A DNA stretch of 64,000 bases, from the NCBI GenBank assembly GCA_965198725.1, contig CBDAPX010000002.1, positions 310,001 to 374,000 on the forward strand, in the 5' to 3' direction. The first letter of the stretch is position 1; every line of letters begins with the position of its first letter. The position numbers and the translations under genes are program-made. This stretch comes from CBDAPX01 sp965198725. GTDB taxonomy: Bacteria > Pseudomonadota > Alphaproteobacteria > Rhodobacterales > Rhodobacteraceae. This document shows, piece after piece, positions 1 through 10,247 of this stretch. A model generated the notes under the pieces. That model worked only from the letters and a program-made list of their open reading frames with translations. It ran no database searches and was not told where the DNA came from.

Positions 1-1056
1 AGTCATCGTGCCGGTGCCATGGTTGCGCGCGTTTTTGAATTCGCCCTCATAGACGATGCCATTGGCATAGACCGCCTTTCCGGTGCCATCGATCACACCG
101 GCAATCCATTGGCCCTCATAGGTCGATCCGTCCGGATAGGTGATCTTGCCCGTCCCGTCAGCGAGGTCCGCACGAAAGTCGCCCTCATAAATCGAGCCAT
201 CGGGGTAAGTCACCTGGCCTTTGCCTTCGATCTGACCGCCCAGCCACTCTCCAACATAAACATAGCCATCCGTGCCAGTGAACGTGCCTTTCCCATGGCG
301 ACGGTCGTCGAGAAAATCACCTTCATAGATGTCCCCGTTAGCGTAGGTGACCTTGCCGTTACCCTGACGCCGGCCATTGACCAGCTCGCCTTCGTACACA
401 TCCCCGTTTGGTTGCGTCAGCGTGCCGGTGCCGTCGATCTGTCCCTCTTTCCAGAGCCCGACATAGGTCAGGCCGTCCGGCAAGGTCAGGGTGCCTTCGC
501 CCTCGCGCTGGCCTGCTTTGATGGCGCCTTCATAGATCGCGCCATCCGGATAGGTGATTTTGCCCAAGCCTTCCTTGGCCCCTTCGAGCCAATCACCGTC
601 ATAGATGTATCCGGCGGTCGTCGTCATGACGCCTTGGCCATGGTGCTGCGCGTTCTGAAAACCACCTTCATACCGCACGCCGTTGGCATATATTGCCAAG
701 CCGCGGCCATCGATAACGCCATCTGACCATTCGCCTTCATAGGTGCCCCCATCGGCAAAGGTGATTTTGCCCATGCCTTCTGGCTTGCCCTTGGCAAACG
801 CCCCTTCATAGACCGATCCGTTCGGGAACACGGCGACACCGTTTCCAAGGATTTCGCCGTCGACCCAATCACCCGCGTAGGTATAGCCGTTGGGCAAGGT
901 ATAGGTGCCGGTCCCGTGTTGGACACCACCGCGGAACGTGCCTTCATAGATGCCGCCGTCGTCATATTGCTTGGTCAAGACCTGACCATCATCCTGAGCC
1001 GCCGCAGCGCTTGCCACAACAAGTGAGAGTATGAGTGCCGTAGTCCGAATGATCAT
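1..1056 (-). CDS. Secreted MORN-repeat protein (3' end outside window)
   Basis: The frame runs open from an ATG at 1056 to the left edge of the window, so the C-terminus is missing. The first 20 or so residues (MIIRTTALILSLVVASAAAA) form a signal peptide, so the product is probably periplasmic or outer-membrane associated. The rest is an uninterrupted series of about fourteen MORN repeats with a period near 23 residues (YEG-x-F/W-x-x-G-x-x-x-G-x-G-x-x-x-x-x-x-G). MORN repeats form an elongated beta-hairpin stack used as a scaffold or lipid-contact surface; no catalytic domain is seen in the visible part. It is divergent from nadE across about 150 bp. The specific role is unknown. Confidence 0.85.
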   Translation of the reverse strand, partial: MIIRTTALILSLVVASAAAAQDDGQVLTKQYDDGGIYEGTFRGGVQHGTGTYTLPNGYTYAGDWVDGEILGNGVAVFPNGSVYEGAFAKGKPEGMGKITFADGGTYEGEWSDGVIDGRGLAIYANGVRYEGGFQNAQHHGQGVMTTTAGYIYDGDWLEGAKEGLGKITYPDGAIYEGAIKAGQREGEGTLTLPDGLTYVGLWKEGQIDGTGTLTQPNGDVYEGELVNGRRQGNGKVTYANGDIYEGDFLDDRRHGKGTFTGTDGYVYVGEWLGGQIEGKGQVTYPDGSIYEGDFRADLADGTGKITYPDGSTYEGQWIAGVIDGTGKAVYANGIVYEGEFKNARNHGTGTMT

Positions 1057-1209
1057 CTTTGCTCCGCCAGCCTCGGTTATAATTTCTGTCCTGAGGTGCC
1101 ATGAAGTTAGGCGAGTGGCGGCATTCGGGCAACGTCTTTTGCCGCATCACTCTTTTCCCCGGCCCGCAATCTGTTACATCGCATCTGAGACAGCGCGTAA
1201 GAGGGCATC

Positions 1210-2868
1210 ATGGCCGATCGGTTTCGGGTGACATTGGCACAGCTTAACCCCGTCGTGGGGGACATCACCGGCAATGCCGCAAAGGCGCGGCAGGCCTGGA
1301 GTGAGGGCAAAGCGGCCGGCGCAGATATCGTTGCGCTGCCGGAAATGTTTATTACCGGTTATAACGCCCAAGACCTCGTGATGAAGCCGGCGTTTCATGG
1401 CGCTGCGATGGAGGCGTGCAAGGCCTTGGCAGTTGAATGCGCCGACGGACCGGCATTGGCCATCGGGTGCCCGTGGAAAGAAGGGACCGAGCTTTTCAAT
1501 GCCTATCTAATCCTCAAAAACGGGCAAGTCGGCACAGCGGTGCTGAAACACCATTTGCCGAATGAAACCGTCTTTGACGAAGTCCGCATCTTTGACTCCG
1601 GCCCGTTAGGGGGACCCTACAGCGTTGGGAACACCCGCGTTGGCAGCCCGATCTGTGAAGACGCCTGGCATGGTGATGTCGCCGAAACGCTGGCCGAAAC
1701 TGGGGCGGAATTCCTGTTGGTTCCAAACGGATCGCCCTACTATCGCAACAAGTACGAAACGCGGTTGAACCACATGGTTGCCCGCGTTGTCGAAACCGAA
1801 CTGCCGCTGATTTACCTCAATATGGTAGGCGCGCAGGATGATCAGGTCTTTGACGGTGGCACATTTGTGCTGAACCCAGGCGGAGAACTGGCACTGCAAT
1901 TGCCGGTATTTGATGAAGCGATTGCTCATCTCGACCTGGAACGGACGCCGGAAGGGTGGCGCGCGATTGTGGGAGAGCGCCATGCGCATCCCGATGATTG
2001 GGAGCAGGATTACCGGGTCATGGTGACCGCCTTGCGCGATTACATGGGCAAAACCGGGTTCAAGAAGGTGCTGTTAGGGCTGTCCGGCGGGATCGACTCC
2101 GCCATTGTGGCAACCATCGCGGCGGACGCATTGGGCGCGGAAAACGTCCGCTGTGTGATGTTGCCGTCTGAATACACGTCCCAAGAGTCGCTGGATGACG
2201 CAGAGGCCGTCGCGAAGGCGCTGGGATGCCACTATGACTATGTCCCGATTTCGGAAGGCCGCGCAGCGATCACCAACACGCTGGCCCCCTTATTCGAGGG
2301 GCGTGATGCCGATCTGACGGAGGAAAACATTCAGTCCCGTCTGCGGGGATTGCTGCTGATGGCGATGTCCAACAAGTTTGGCGAAATGTTGCTGACCACG
2401 GGCAACAAATCCGAGGTCGCGGTGGGCTATGCCACCATCTATGGCGATATGTCGGGCGGCTATAACCCGATCAAGGACCTCTACAAAACGCGGGTTTTTG
2501 AAACCTGCCGCTGGCGGAATGCCAATCACCGCGACTGGATGATGGGCCCGGCGGGTGAGGTGATCCCGGAACGGGTGATCGATAAGCCCCCCACCGCCGA
2601 GCTGCGCGCGGATCAAAAAGACAGCGACAGCCTGCCGGATTATCCTGAATTGGATGCGTTGCTCGATATCCTTGTGGATCAGGACGGCTCCATCGCCGAT
2701 TGTGTGGCCGCTGGTTTTGATCGCGCCACCGCCAAGAAGGTCGAGCATCTGATTTATGTCAGCGAATACAAACGCTTTCAGTCAGCGCCAGGCGCGCGAT
2801 TGACCAAGCGGGCGTTCTGGTTGGACCGGCGGTATCCGATTGTGAATGGCTGGCGCGACCCCAGCTGA
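1210..2868 (+). CDS. nadE: Glutamine-dependent NAD+ synthetase
   Basis: Converts nicotinate adenine dinucleotide to NAD+ with ATP, taking ammonia from glutamine, in the cytoplasm. The 552-residue length fits the two-domain enzyme. The N-terminal nitrilase-like glutaminase has the full triad: Glu45 (LPEMF), Lys113 (LKHHLP) and Cys149 (SPICEDAWHG). The C-terminal synthetase domain has the ATP-pyrophosphatase loop LSGGIDS near residue 290 and the GNKSE segment further on. ATG at 1210 gives the expected start of the nitrilase fold. The gene ends just before a strong terminator shared with the convergent neighbour. NadD of the same pathway lies at the other end of the window. Confidence 0.97.
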   Translation: MADRFRVTLAQLNPVVGDITGNAAKARQAWSEGKAAGADIVALPEMFITGYNAQDLVMKPAFHGAAMEACKALAVECADGPALAIGCPWKEGTELFNAYLILKNGQVGTAVLKHHLPNETVFDEVRIFDSGPLGGPYSVGNTRVGSPICEDAWHGDVAETLAETGAEFLLVPNGSPYYRNKYETRLNHMVARVVETELPLIYLNMVGAQDDQVFDGGTFVLNPGGELALQLPVFDEAIAHLDLERTPEGWRAIVGERHAHPDDWEQDYRVMVTALRDYMGKTGFKKVLLGLSGGIDSAIVATIAADALGAENVRCVMLPSEYTSQESLDDAEAVAKALGCHYDYVPISEGRAAITNTLAPLFEGRDADLTEENIQSRLRGLLLMAMSNKFGEMLLTTGNKSEVAVGYATIYGDMSGGYNPIKDLYKTRVFETCRWRNANHRDWMMGPAGEVIPERVIDKPPTAELRADQKDSDSLPDYPELDALLDILVDQDGSIADCVAAGFDRATAKKVEHLIYVSEYKRFQSAPGARLTKRAFWLDRRYPIVNGWRDPS

Positions 2869-2890
2869 CGCGGCGCACGAACGGTTAAAG

Positions 2891-2921
2891 AAAAAAGCCC
2901 GGGTCAGTCCCGGGCTTTTTT
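2891..2921. terminator. Bidirectional rho-independent terminator
   Basis: A perfect 13-bp inverted repeat (AAAAAAGCCCGGG / CCCGGGCTTTTTT) with a 5-nt loop sits between the convergent nadE and metallo-beta-lactamase-fold genes. An A-run on one side and a T-run on the other let it act in both directions. Confidence 0.93.
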
Positions 2922-2928
2922 GTGTTGA

Positions 2929-3864
2929 TCAACCCATCATCTGATAGCTGACGGGCACATAGCGGAACGCGTCGCCATCTGCGGCAACATAACCGGCGGC
3001 CGGGAACGGCATGTGGTACCCGATCATCGGAATGCGGTCTGCGGTCAGCATACCCAAAACGTTTTTACGCGACGCCGCCGCTGCGCCACCATCGATGTCA
3101 AAGCCAAAGGCCCAATCCGGACGGGCGAAAGACCACACGTAGTGGTTGGCCAAGTCAGCTGTCAGGACCAGCTGTTGACCGTCGCTTTCCAGCATATAGC
3201 ACATGTGGCCCGGCGTATGCCCAAAGCTGGCCATTGCGGTCACGCCTGAAGCAACCGATCCGCCATCGTCGATGAACGTCATTTTGTCGGCCAGAGGGGT
3301 CACCACCTTTGCGACGATGTCGCCCACCCCGTTCCCGGCGTCCATCGCGCTCCAAAAATTGTATTCGGTTGATCCCGCGACATAGCGGGCATTGGGGAAT
3401 GTTGGCGCGCCATCGGTCATCAGACCGCCGACATGGTCTGGGTGCATGTGCGTGATGACCACCACGTCGACCGCGTCCGGCGTCATACCAGCATCTGCCA
3501 TGGCTTTTTGGATACCACCTTGACCCAAGCCTGTGTCGAACAGGATGACCTCGGACCCGGTATCGATCAACGTCGGTGTGATGTAGGCCTGAAAGCTGTC
3601 TGGAGAGACAAAGTTTTCTTCCGACAATTGGATGAATTCTTTGTCCGTTGCGTCCTTGGCAAAGGCCGCTTTGGGGTTTTCCCGCGGACCGGTCCCGTCC
3701 AACAGCGTGGTGACAGACATACTTCCCAATTTGAACGTGCGCGCATGCGGCATGGCCGCAGCACCGCCATGGCCACCCGCCAGAACAGGCGTTGTGGTTG
3801 CAGCAGCAATCGGAAGTGCGGCAGCACCGGTCAGGGCGGCGCGGCGGGTCAGTTTGAGGGTCAT
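2929..3864 (-). CDS. Exported metallo-beta-lactamase-fold hydrolase
   Basis: A 311-residue metallohydrolase. The HxHxDH metal-binding signature appears as THMHPDHVGG, with later fold histidines in GHTPGH and YHMPFP. The N-terminus LTRRAALTGAAAL followed by an Ala-rich hydrophobic stretch is a twin-arginine-type export signal, so the enzyme probably acts in the periplasm. ATG at 3864 is chosen because GGAG lies 7 nt upstream and it starts exactly at the signal; upstream extension gives no plausible protein. The substrate cannot be read from the sequence: relatives include lactonases, glyoxalase II-like enzymes and quinoprotein relay proteins. Confidence 0.88.
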   Translation of the reverse strand: MTLKLTRRAALTGAAALPIAAATTTPVLAGGHGGAAAMPHARTFKLGSMSVTTLLDGTGPRENPKAAFAKDATDKEFIQLSEENFVSPDSFQAYITPTLIDTGSEVILFDTGLGQGGIQKAMADAGMTPDAVDVVVITHMHPDHVGGLMTDGAPTFPNARYVAGSTEYNFWSAMDAGNGVGDIVAKVVTPLADKMTFIDDGGSVASGVTAMASFGHTPGHMCYMLESDGQQLVLTADLANHYVWSFARPDWAFGFDIDGGAAAASRKNVLGMLTADRIPMIGYHMPFPAAGYVAADGDAFRYVPVSYQMMG

Positions 3865-3958
3865 GAGTGAGGCTCCTTCATATCTCCGACTGGGAAACAT
3901 AGCGTGATTGCGGTATGTCTCTAGTGCACAAAAACGCAATTGCGTGAGGAGAGTGCGA

Positions 3959-4387
3959 TTGGCCGAAAACAAAACGCAGCCTACGGATCGCTCGGTCGAT
4001 GATTTCCTGCGCGCTATCGAACCGCCGCAAAAACGCGATGATGCCATCGCACTGGACGCTATTTTTCAGAAAACGACTGGGTTTCGCCCGCGCATCTGGG
4101 GGGACAGCATTGTGGGTTATGGTCAATACCATTATGCCTACAAATCCGGTCGACAGGGCGACTTTTTGGCCACCGGGTTTGCGCCCCGAAAAACTGCGAT
4201 GTCGATATACATCATGCCGGGCTATGCCGTTTTTGGTGCGATCCTTGACCGGCTGGGCAAACACAAAATGGGCAAATCCTGTCTTTACGTGAACAAGCTG
4301 GCCGATATCGATCCGGATGTTTTGTCGGAACTCATAAAGGTCGGTTTGACCGACCTGAACGCGATCTGGCCAGTCGAGCCGACCTGA
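3959..4387 (+). CDS. DUF1801 (YdhG-like) protein
   Basis: About 142 residues. Features typical of DUF1801 are the N-terminal SVDDFLRAI segment, the central GDSIVGYGQYHYAYKSG block, and the C-terminal GKSCLYVNKLADID block. The family is widespread and has no assigned reaction. A TTG at 3959 is preferred because GAGGAG lies 7-8 nt upstream; the ATG at 3908 would add a poorly conserved tail. It stands alone between two unrelated genes. Confidence 0.8.
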   Translation: MAENKTQPTDRSVDDFLRAIEPPQKRDDAIALDAIFQKTTGFRPRIWGDSIVGYGQYHYAYKSGRQGDFLATGFAPRKTAMSIYIMPGYAVFGAILDRLGKHKMGKSCLYVNKLADIDPDVLSELIKVGLTDLNAIWPVEPT

Positions 4388-4446
4388 CCCCTTTGCTGGA
4401 CAATCAAACGCCCTTATGACAAAGGGCCGGGCAACAGGAGATTCCC

Positions 4447-5772
4447 ATGACGACCACCCGTTTTGCCCCGTCGCCCACCGGCTATATCCATGTCGGCAAC
4501 CTGCGCACGGCGCTGATGAATTATATGATCGCCCGCAAAAATGGGGGCACCTTTATCCTGCGGATCGACGACACCGATCCGGAACGGTCGAAGGAGGAAT
4601 ATGTTGATGCCATAAAGGAAGACCTTGAATGGCTGGGTTTGCAATGGGATCGGGTGGAGCGGCAATCGACGCGTTTGGATCGCTATGCAGAAGCCGCCGA
4701 CAAACTGCGAGAGATTGAAAGGTTCTACGAAGCCTTCGAAACCCCGGTTGAATTGGATCTCAAGCGTAAAAAACAGCTGAATATGGGCAAGCCGCCCGTC
4801 TATGACCGCGCCGCTCTGGACCTGTCTGACGACGAAAAGGCAACCTTGCGCGCCGAGCGCGGCGAAGGAGTGTGGCGGTTCAAACTGAACCACGCACGCA
4901 TCGAATGGGCGGATGGCATTCTGGGGGACATCTCTATCGATGCAGCCAGCGTGTCTGACCCGGTTCTGATCCGTCAGGATGGTCAGGTGCTGTATACGCT
5001 TGCGTCGGTTGTCGACGACACCGAAATGGGTGTTACGGACGTTGTGCGCGGCTCTGACCACGTGACCAACACCGCAACACAAATCCAGATCATCGAGGCG
5101 CTGGGTGGTTCCGTGCCGCGCTTTGCACATCATTCGCTGCTGACCGGCCCACAGGGAGAGGCGCTGTCCAAGCGTTTGGGCACGCTTGCCCTGCGCGATC
5201 TGCGGGAAAACGGCGTTCAGCCGATGGCGTTGCTCAGCCTGATGGCACGGTTAGGTTCCAGCGACCCGGTCGAATTGCGCACCGATATGGCCGAATTGAT
5301 CGACGGGTTCGACATCGAACGCTTTGGTTTGGCGCCGACGAAATTCGACGTTGAGGATCTCTATCCTCTGACCGCCCGGTATCTGCAGGCTCAGCCGGTG
5401 AATGCTGTGTCCGAGACGCTGACGGCGCTGGGCGTTCCGGCGGACCTTGCGGATCAATTCTGGTCCGTGGCGCGCGAAAACATCACCACGCTGGCCGATC
5501 TGGAAAGCTGGTGGGTGCTGTGCCGTGATGGGGCCGACCCCGTGATTGCGGAAGAAGACGCAGAGTTCGTGGCCCAAGCCATGACCTTGCTGCCCGAGGG
5601 TCCGTTTGATGACACAACTTGGTCCAGCTGGACCAAAGCGGTCAAAGAGGCAACCGGGCGCAAGGGCAAAGGGCTTTTCATGCCGCTGCGCAAGGCGCTG
5701 ACGGGACAGGAACGCGGACCCGACATGGGCGCGCTGATGCCGCTTTTACAAGTGGTCCGGGCGCGCGGTTAA
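4447..5772 (+). CDS. gltX: Glutamyl-tRNA synthetase
   Basis: A 441-residue class I aminoacyl-tRNA synthetase that charges tRNA-Glu with glutamate. The N-terminal Rossmann fold has RFAPSPTGYIHVGN (HIGH motif at about residues 15-18) and the RIDDTDPERS block. The KMSKS-like loop reads ALSKRLG. Length and the alpha-helical C-terminus fit the shorter of the two GltX types often present together in Rhodobacterales, where one copy may prefer tRNA-Gln for the amidotransferase route; specificity cannot be judged here. GGAG precedes the ATG. Confidence 0.95.
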   Translation: MTTTRFAPSPTGYIHVGNLRTALMNYMIARKNGGTFILRIDDTDPERSKEEYVDAIKEDLEWLGLQWDRVERQSTRLDRYAEAADKLREIERFYEAFETPVELDLKRKKQLNMGKPPVYDRAALDLSDDEKATLRAERGEGVWRFKLNHARIEWADGILGDISIDAASVSDPVLIRQDGQVLYTLASVVDDTEMGVTDVVRGSDHVTNTATQIQIIEALGGSVPRFAHHSLLTGPQGEALSKRLGTLALRDLRENGVQPMALLSLMARLGSSDPVELRTDMAELIDGFDIERFGLAPTKFDVEDLYPLTARYLQAQPVNAVSETLTALGVPADLADQFWSVARENITTLADLESWWVLCRDGADPVIAEEDAEFVAQAMTLLPEGPFDDTTWSSWTKAVKEATGRKGKGLFMPLRKALTGQERGPDMGALMPLLQVVRARG

Positions 5773-5787
5773 GCGGATAGGGATCAG

Positions 5788-7179
5788 ATGGCAGAGGCGC
5801 AGGCGAGGTTTCTAGAAGGCAGCTTGCTGCGCCATGTGGCGGTGATGTCGTTGACGGCCAGTCTGGGTCTGACGGCGGTTTTTCTGGTCGATTTCATCGA
5901 CATGATCTTTATCTCTATGCTTGGGAAATCCGAGCTGGCGGCCGCCGTGGGGTATGCGGGCGCGATCCTGTTCTTTACGACGTCCTTCAGCATTGGCATG
6001 GCCATTTCCGGCGGCGCGCTGGTTGCGCGATCCCTTGGCGCCGGAGAAGAGACGCGTGCGCGGGAACAGGCCACGCACACGCTGGGCTATGGCGTGGTGT
6101 TCGGCATTCTGTTTGCCGCGCTCATCTGGTCCAACGTGCCGTATTTTGTCGGGTTGATCGGGGCGACCGGCGAAACCGCCGACCTTGCGGTGTCTTATCT
6201 GCGGATCATCGTGCCATCGCTGCCCTTGCTGGTGGTCGGCATGATCGGCAGTGCCATTTTGCGAGCGCATGGCGATGCGCGCCGGTCCATGATGGCCACG
6301 ATCTATGGCGGGTTGGTCAATGCGGTTCTTGACCCGATCCTGATCTTTGGCTTCGGGTTGGACCTGACCGGGGCGGCGCTGGCATCGGTTGCCGCACGGA
6401 TCGCCATCTCTATTGCCGCCTTGATGCCGCTGATCAAGGTGCATGGCGCGCTCGCGCGTCCCAATGCCGCCAGTATGATCCATGACTTGCGCCCCATCCT
6501 GACCATCGGAGTGCCGGCGATCCTGACCCAATTCGCGACTCCGATCGGACAGGCCTATGTCACCCGGTCCATGGCTGAATTTGGCGAAGCGGCAGTGGCC
6601 GGTATGGCCATCGTATCGCGCTTGATGCCGGTCGCGTTCAGCATTGTGTTCGCTTTGTCCGGGGCGGTTGGACCGATCATCGGCCAGAATTTTGGCGCCG
6701 GAAACGATGACCGGGTGCGCGGTGCGTATCGGGCCGCGATGCTGTTTTCCGGGGGCGTTGTCGTGATCGTCTCGATCATCTTGTTCGGGCTGCGCGGTCC
6801 GATTGTGCAGCTGTTTCAAGCGGATGGCATCACCCGGCAGCTTGTCTTTCTCTTCTGCGGACCTCTGGCGCTCGCCTTCTTTTTCAACGCGGTGATCTTT
6901 GTCAGCAACGCGGCCTTCAACAATCTGGGTCACCCGTTTTATTCAACTTGGGTCAATTGGGGACGTCATACGCTGGGCACGATCCCATTTGTCATGGCGG
7001 GCAGTGCGCTGATGGGCGCGCCGGGCGTTCTGATCGGGCAGGCGGTTGGCGGATCGCTCTTTGCGGTCGTGGCCTACCTTTTGGCCAGACGGGTTATGGA
7101 AGCAAAGGCCGCCCCGGACGAAGAGGCGGCGGTCCACCGCCAATCACGTCTGATCCATCTCTTTTACAGTCGCCGATAG
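5788..7179 (+). CDS. MATE family efflux transporter
   Basis: A 463-residue inner-membrane protein with about twelve hydrophobic segments in two homologous halves, as in MATE (NorM/DinF) exporters that use Na+ or H+ gradients to expel cationic compounds. Family-like segments include FIDMIFISMLG in the first helix and FGAGNDDRVRGAYRAA at the start of the second half. It begins 15 nt after gltX and may share its transcript. Its last 36 bp overlap the 3' end of the convergent gene. The substrate is unknown. Confidence 0.92.
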   Translation: MAEAQARFLEGSLLRHVAVMSLTASLGLTAVFLVDFIDMIFISMLGKSELAAAVGYAGAILFFTTSFSIGMAISGGALVARSLGAGEETRAREQATHTLGYGVVFGILFAALIWSNVPYFVGLIGATGETADLAVSYLRIIVPSLPLLVVGMIGSAILRAHGDARRSMMATIYGGLVNAVLDPILIFGFGLDLTGAALASVAARIAISIAALMPLIKVHGALARPNAASMIHDLRPILTIGVPAILTQFATPIGQAYVTRSMAEFGEAAVAGMAIVSRLMPVAFSIVFALSGAVGPIIGQNFGAGNDDRVRGAYRAAMLFSGGVVVIVSIILFGLRGPIVQLFQADGITRQLVFLFCGPLALAFFFNAVIFVSNAAFNNLGHPFYSTWVNWGRHTLGTIPFVMAGSALMGAPGVLIGQAVGGSLFAVVAYLLARRVMEAKAAPDEEAAVHRQSRLIHLFYSRR

Positions 7180-7713
7180 CGTTCTGAGGTTTTGATCAAC
7201 AACATCCCGTTCCGCATCTGACAACACTCCCGCGCGGGGATAGCGGGGTGCGGCGCGGTCGTTCAGAATGGGTGTGTCCCAGCCGTCCGTGGTTTCAAAA
7301 AACCGTTCCACACCAAACACGCGCAGATATCCCTGAACGACGATGTCGAGATAGGACAGGATGATGGGATAATCCTGTTTGGCCGCGGTTTCGACCCGGC
7401 CCGGTACCTCATAGACGGCGATATCAGGCGCCGTTGCCATGTCATGACGGATCTGATCGCTGACGATCACCCGGTCATAGGCCCATTCCCGTTTGTCCAA
7501 CGCGGCCCAATCGGCGCCGGGAACTTGGGCGATGATGCCGTCGATCTCTGCCCCCGGTGCGCGGGTCGCGCTCAGAAAGGTAACGGGGCGCAGATCGGTA
7601 TGTTTCCAGACCCGTTTCCACCCCTGCAGTACCGCGGGTCGCGCGTCGGGGTAATCATGGGTGGTCAGGTTCACAAGGCTGCCATAGCCAAAGAAGTAGG
7701 GCTGATCTGACAT
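7144..7713 (-). CDS. Gamma-glutamylcyclotransferase-like protein
   Basis: 189 residues with the GGCT/AIG2-like fold: the N-terminal FFGYGSLVN forms the substrate loop, and Glu in LDKREWAYDRV corresponds to the catalytic acid of the family, which cyclises gamma-glutamyl compounds to 5-oxoproline. The start at 7713 follows the upstream permease gene by only 4 nt, so it is probably the last gene of the ABC-transporter operon. Its 3' end overlaps the convergent MATE gene. The actual substrate is uncertain. Confidence 0.82.
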   Translation of the reverse strand: MSDQPYFFGYGSLVNLTTHDYPDARPAVLQGWKRVWKHTDLRPVTFLSATRAPGAEIDGIIAQVPGADWAALDKREWAYDRVIVSDQIRHDMATAPDIAVYEVPGRVETAAKQDYPIILSYLDIVVQGYLRVFGVERFFETTDGWDTPILNDRAAPRYPRAGVLSDAERDVVDQNLRTLSATVKEMDQT

Positions 7714-7717
7714 GCGG

Positions 7718-10247
7718 TTATTCCCGTGCGCGCAAAATCTGAGCGGGACGCGCGGCCAGTGGGCGCCATGCAAAACCAAGCCCCGCCAAAAGCGTCGCCA
7801 GAACACCGCCAATGATGATCGCAAGGGCCGAGGGCCAGATGACAGTAAAGTCGGTATCAAGCACATATTGGCTGACCGCCCAGCCGCCGCCAATCCCGGC
7901 GGCCAGTGCCACCAGACCTGCCGCCGCGCCCAAAAGTGCGGCGCGCAAAGCAAAGCTGAGCAGAATGCGCCGTCGGGATGCGCCCAAGGTTTTCAGCACG
8001 GCGGCCTCATAGGTGCGGGCCTGTTCCCCGGCTGCCGCAGCTCCGATCAGAACCAGAAACCCTGTCAGGAGGGTCGCCGCCGCACCATAGGATGTGGCCG
8101 CCGCAAGGCCGGACAGCAACCCGGCAACCCGGTCGATTGCATCGCGCACGCGGATCGCGGTGATATTGGGAAACGCATTGGCCAGATCGCGCAGAATTGC
8201 GGCCTCCGCCTCGGGTTCCGCGTAAACGGTCGAGATAAAGCTGTGCGGCGCACCAGACAGGGCAGAGGGGTTCATCGAGATTATGAACCCGATCCCGGCG
8301 GTCGAAAAATCGACCTCGCGGAAACTGGCAATCGTGCCGGTGATGTCGCGACCCAGGATGTTGATTGTCAGGCTGTCACCGATTTGCAGCCCCATTTCCT
8401 CGGCCTCTTCAGCGGCAAAGCTGATGAGCGGCGGCCCGGCATAGTCTTCGTCCCACCAACTGCCGGCTGTGACCCGCGTGTCATCGGGTTTCAGCGCGGA
8501 ATAGGTGATGCCGCGATCGCCTTGAATGACCCAATGCTCGCCTGCCACCTCTGCGGCCGGGCGGCCATTGATCTGCGTGATGATCCCGCGCAGCATCGGT
8601 GCACTTTCCACTTTGCGCACGGCCTCATCTGCGTCCAGCCGCGCGTTGAACCCGTCCATCTGGTCCTTCTGGATGTCGACGAAGAAGTAAGAGGGCGCGA
8701 CGTCTGGCAGTTGCCCGCTGATCGCGTTGCGCAGATTGCCGTCGATCTGCCCAACGGCGGCCAGAACGGACAGGCCAAGGCCCAATGACAGCACCACAGA
8801 CCCAGCGCCTTCGCGCGGCCCGCCAATGGCGGCAAAAGCCCAACGCCAGACGGGCCGTCCCCGAACCGTGCCCGTGCCTCGACGAGCGAGCGCGCGAATA
8901 GCGGCCGCCGAAATCGCCAGCAGGAACAACGACCCGACGATGCCGCCCGCTGTCCACAGCGTCAGCGTCACCGTTCCGCTGAACAGGGCGGCCAGCCCGA
9001 CCAGCAGGCTGAGCAGCGCCAGAATAGCGACCAGGTAAGGACCGCGTGGCAGCAACCTAGCCGAGCCCAACGCATCCCGGAACAAGGTCGCCGCACGCAC
9101 CTCTTTGGTACGAGCGAGGGGCCAAAGCGTGAAGATCAGCGCGGTCAGGATGCCGTAGACTGCAGCTTCGGCCAGAGGGGCCGGGTAGACCGCAAATTGG
9201 GCCGGGATCGGCAGCCGTGCCTCGATCACGGGGGCAAGGGCCAGAGGGGCCAGAGCCCCAAGAAAGAGGCCAATGGCGATCCCCAAAAAGCGACAGCGCC
9301 CCGATCTGCAGGAAATATGTCAGAAAGATCGTATCTCGCTCTGCGCCCAAGGTGCGCAGTGTGGCGATAACACCTGTTTTGCCCGACAGATACGCCCTAA
9401 CAGCAGCCGACACACCGATGCCGCCCACGGCCAGACCGCTGAGCCCCACAAGGATCAAAAAGGCACCCAACCGGTCGACAAATTCCGACACCCCCGGCGC
9501 GCCGTTGCGCGCATCGCTCCACCGAAGGCCACTATCGGTAAAGAGGTCCTTGGCCTCTGCTTCCAGCGATGGCAGGTCGGAGCCATCCGGCAAATCAAGG
9601 CGGTATTTGGTGGAAAAGAGGCTGCCCGGGGCCAAAAGGCCCGAATTGGCCAAATCCTCGGTCCGGACAATGCTGCGTGGGCCCAGACCGAACCCTCCGG
9701 CTGCGCTGTCTGGTTCGCGGGTCAGGACCGCTAACAGAACAAAGTCTTGCGTGCCAAAACGCAGCGTTTCGCCAACTGAGAGGCCCAGCCGGTCGACCAA
9801 TACGCGCTCCATCACCGTGCCGGGCAAACCTTGCGCACCGTCGAGTGCCTCTGACAGAGGCATCTCGGGGTCCAGCGAGACGGAGCCGATCAAGGGGTAC
9901 AGGTCATCCACGGCTTTGATCTGGGTCAGACCCCGTTCCGCGGTTCCATCGCGATCCACGACTGCCATGGATCGGAAATCCACGATTTCAGAGGCTTGCA
10001 CAGCCGTGGCGCCCATCCATGCCCGTTCTTCTTCGGTGGCAAAGCGATAGGTGAATTCAACCTCGGCATCGCCACCCAGCAATGCGGCGCCTTCGGCGGC
10101 CAGACCGGCTTCAATCGACGACCGCACTGACCCCACGGCGGCGATGGCGGCAACGCCAAGCGCAAGGCAGGCTAGAAAAATGCGGAACCCGCTCAGCCCA
10201 CCGCGCAGCTCTCTTTGCGCAAATCGCGCAGCCAGTGACAGGCTCAT
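7718..10247 (-). pseudogene. FtsX/YbbP-like ABC permease, frameshifted
   Basis: One permease gene is split between two frames. The 5' part (from ATG 10247) encodes a signal-anchor helix, a periplasmic MacB-like domain and the first FtsX transmembrane block. Around 9285-9289 a run of five T (coding strand) throws the frame off; removing one T restores LSLLGIAIGLF and continues through the remaining FtsX domain to 7718. The joined product would be near 840 residues, normal for YbbP-type permeases that work with a YbbA-like ATPase. The lesion may be a real mutation or a homopolymer sequencing error. The start overlaps the ATPase stop by 4 bp. Confidence 0.85.

Noticed and set aside
19..726. Long plus-strand open frame over the MORN gene
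   Set aside because: It is the antisense image of the 69-nt MORN repeats; its own 23-residue periodicity has no known domain and no ribosome site.
5812..6933. 373-residue minus-strand frame inside the MATE gene
   Set aside because: Extremely polar, His/Asp/Arg-rich composition typical of an antisense shadow of a membrane protein gene.
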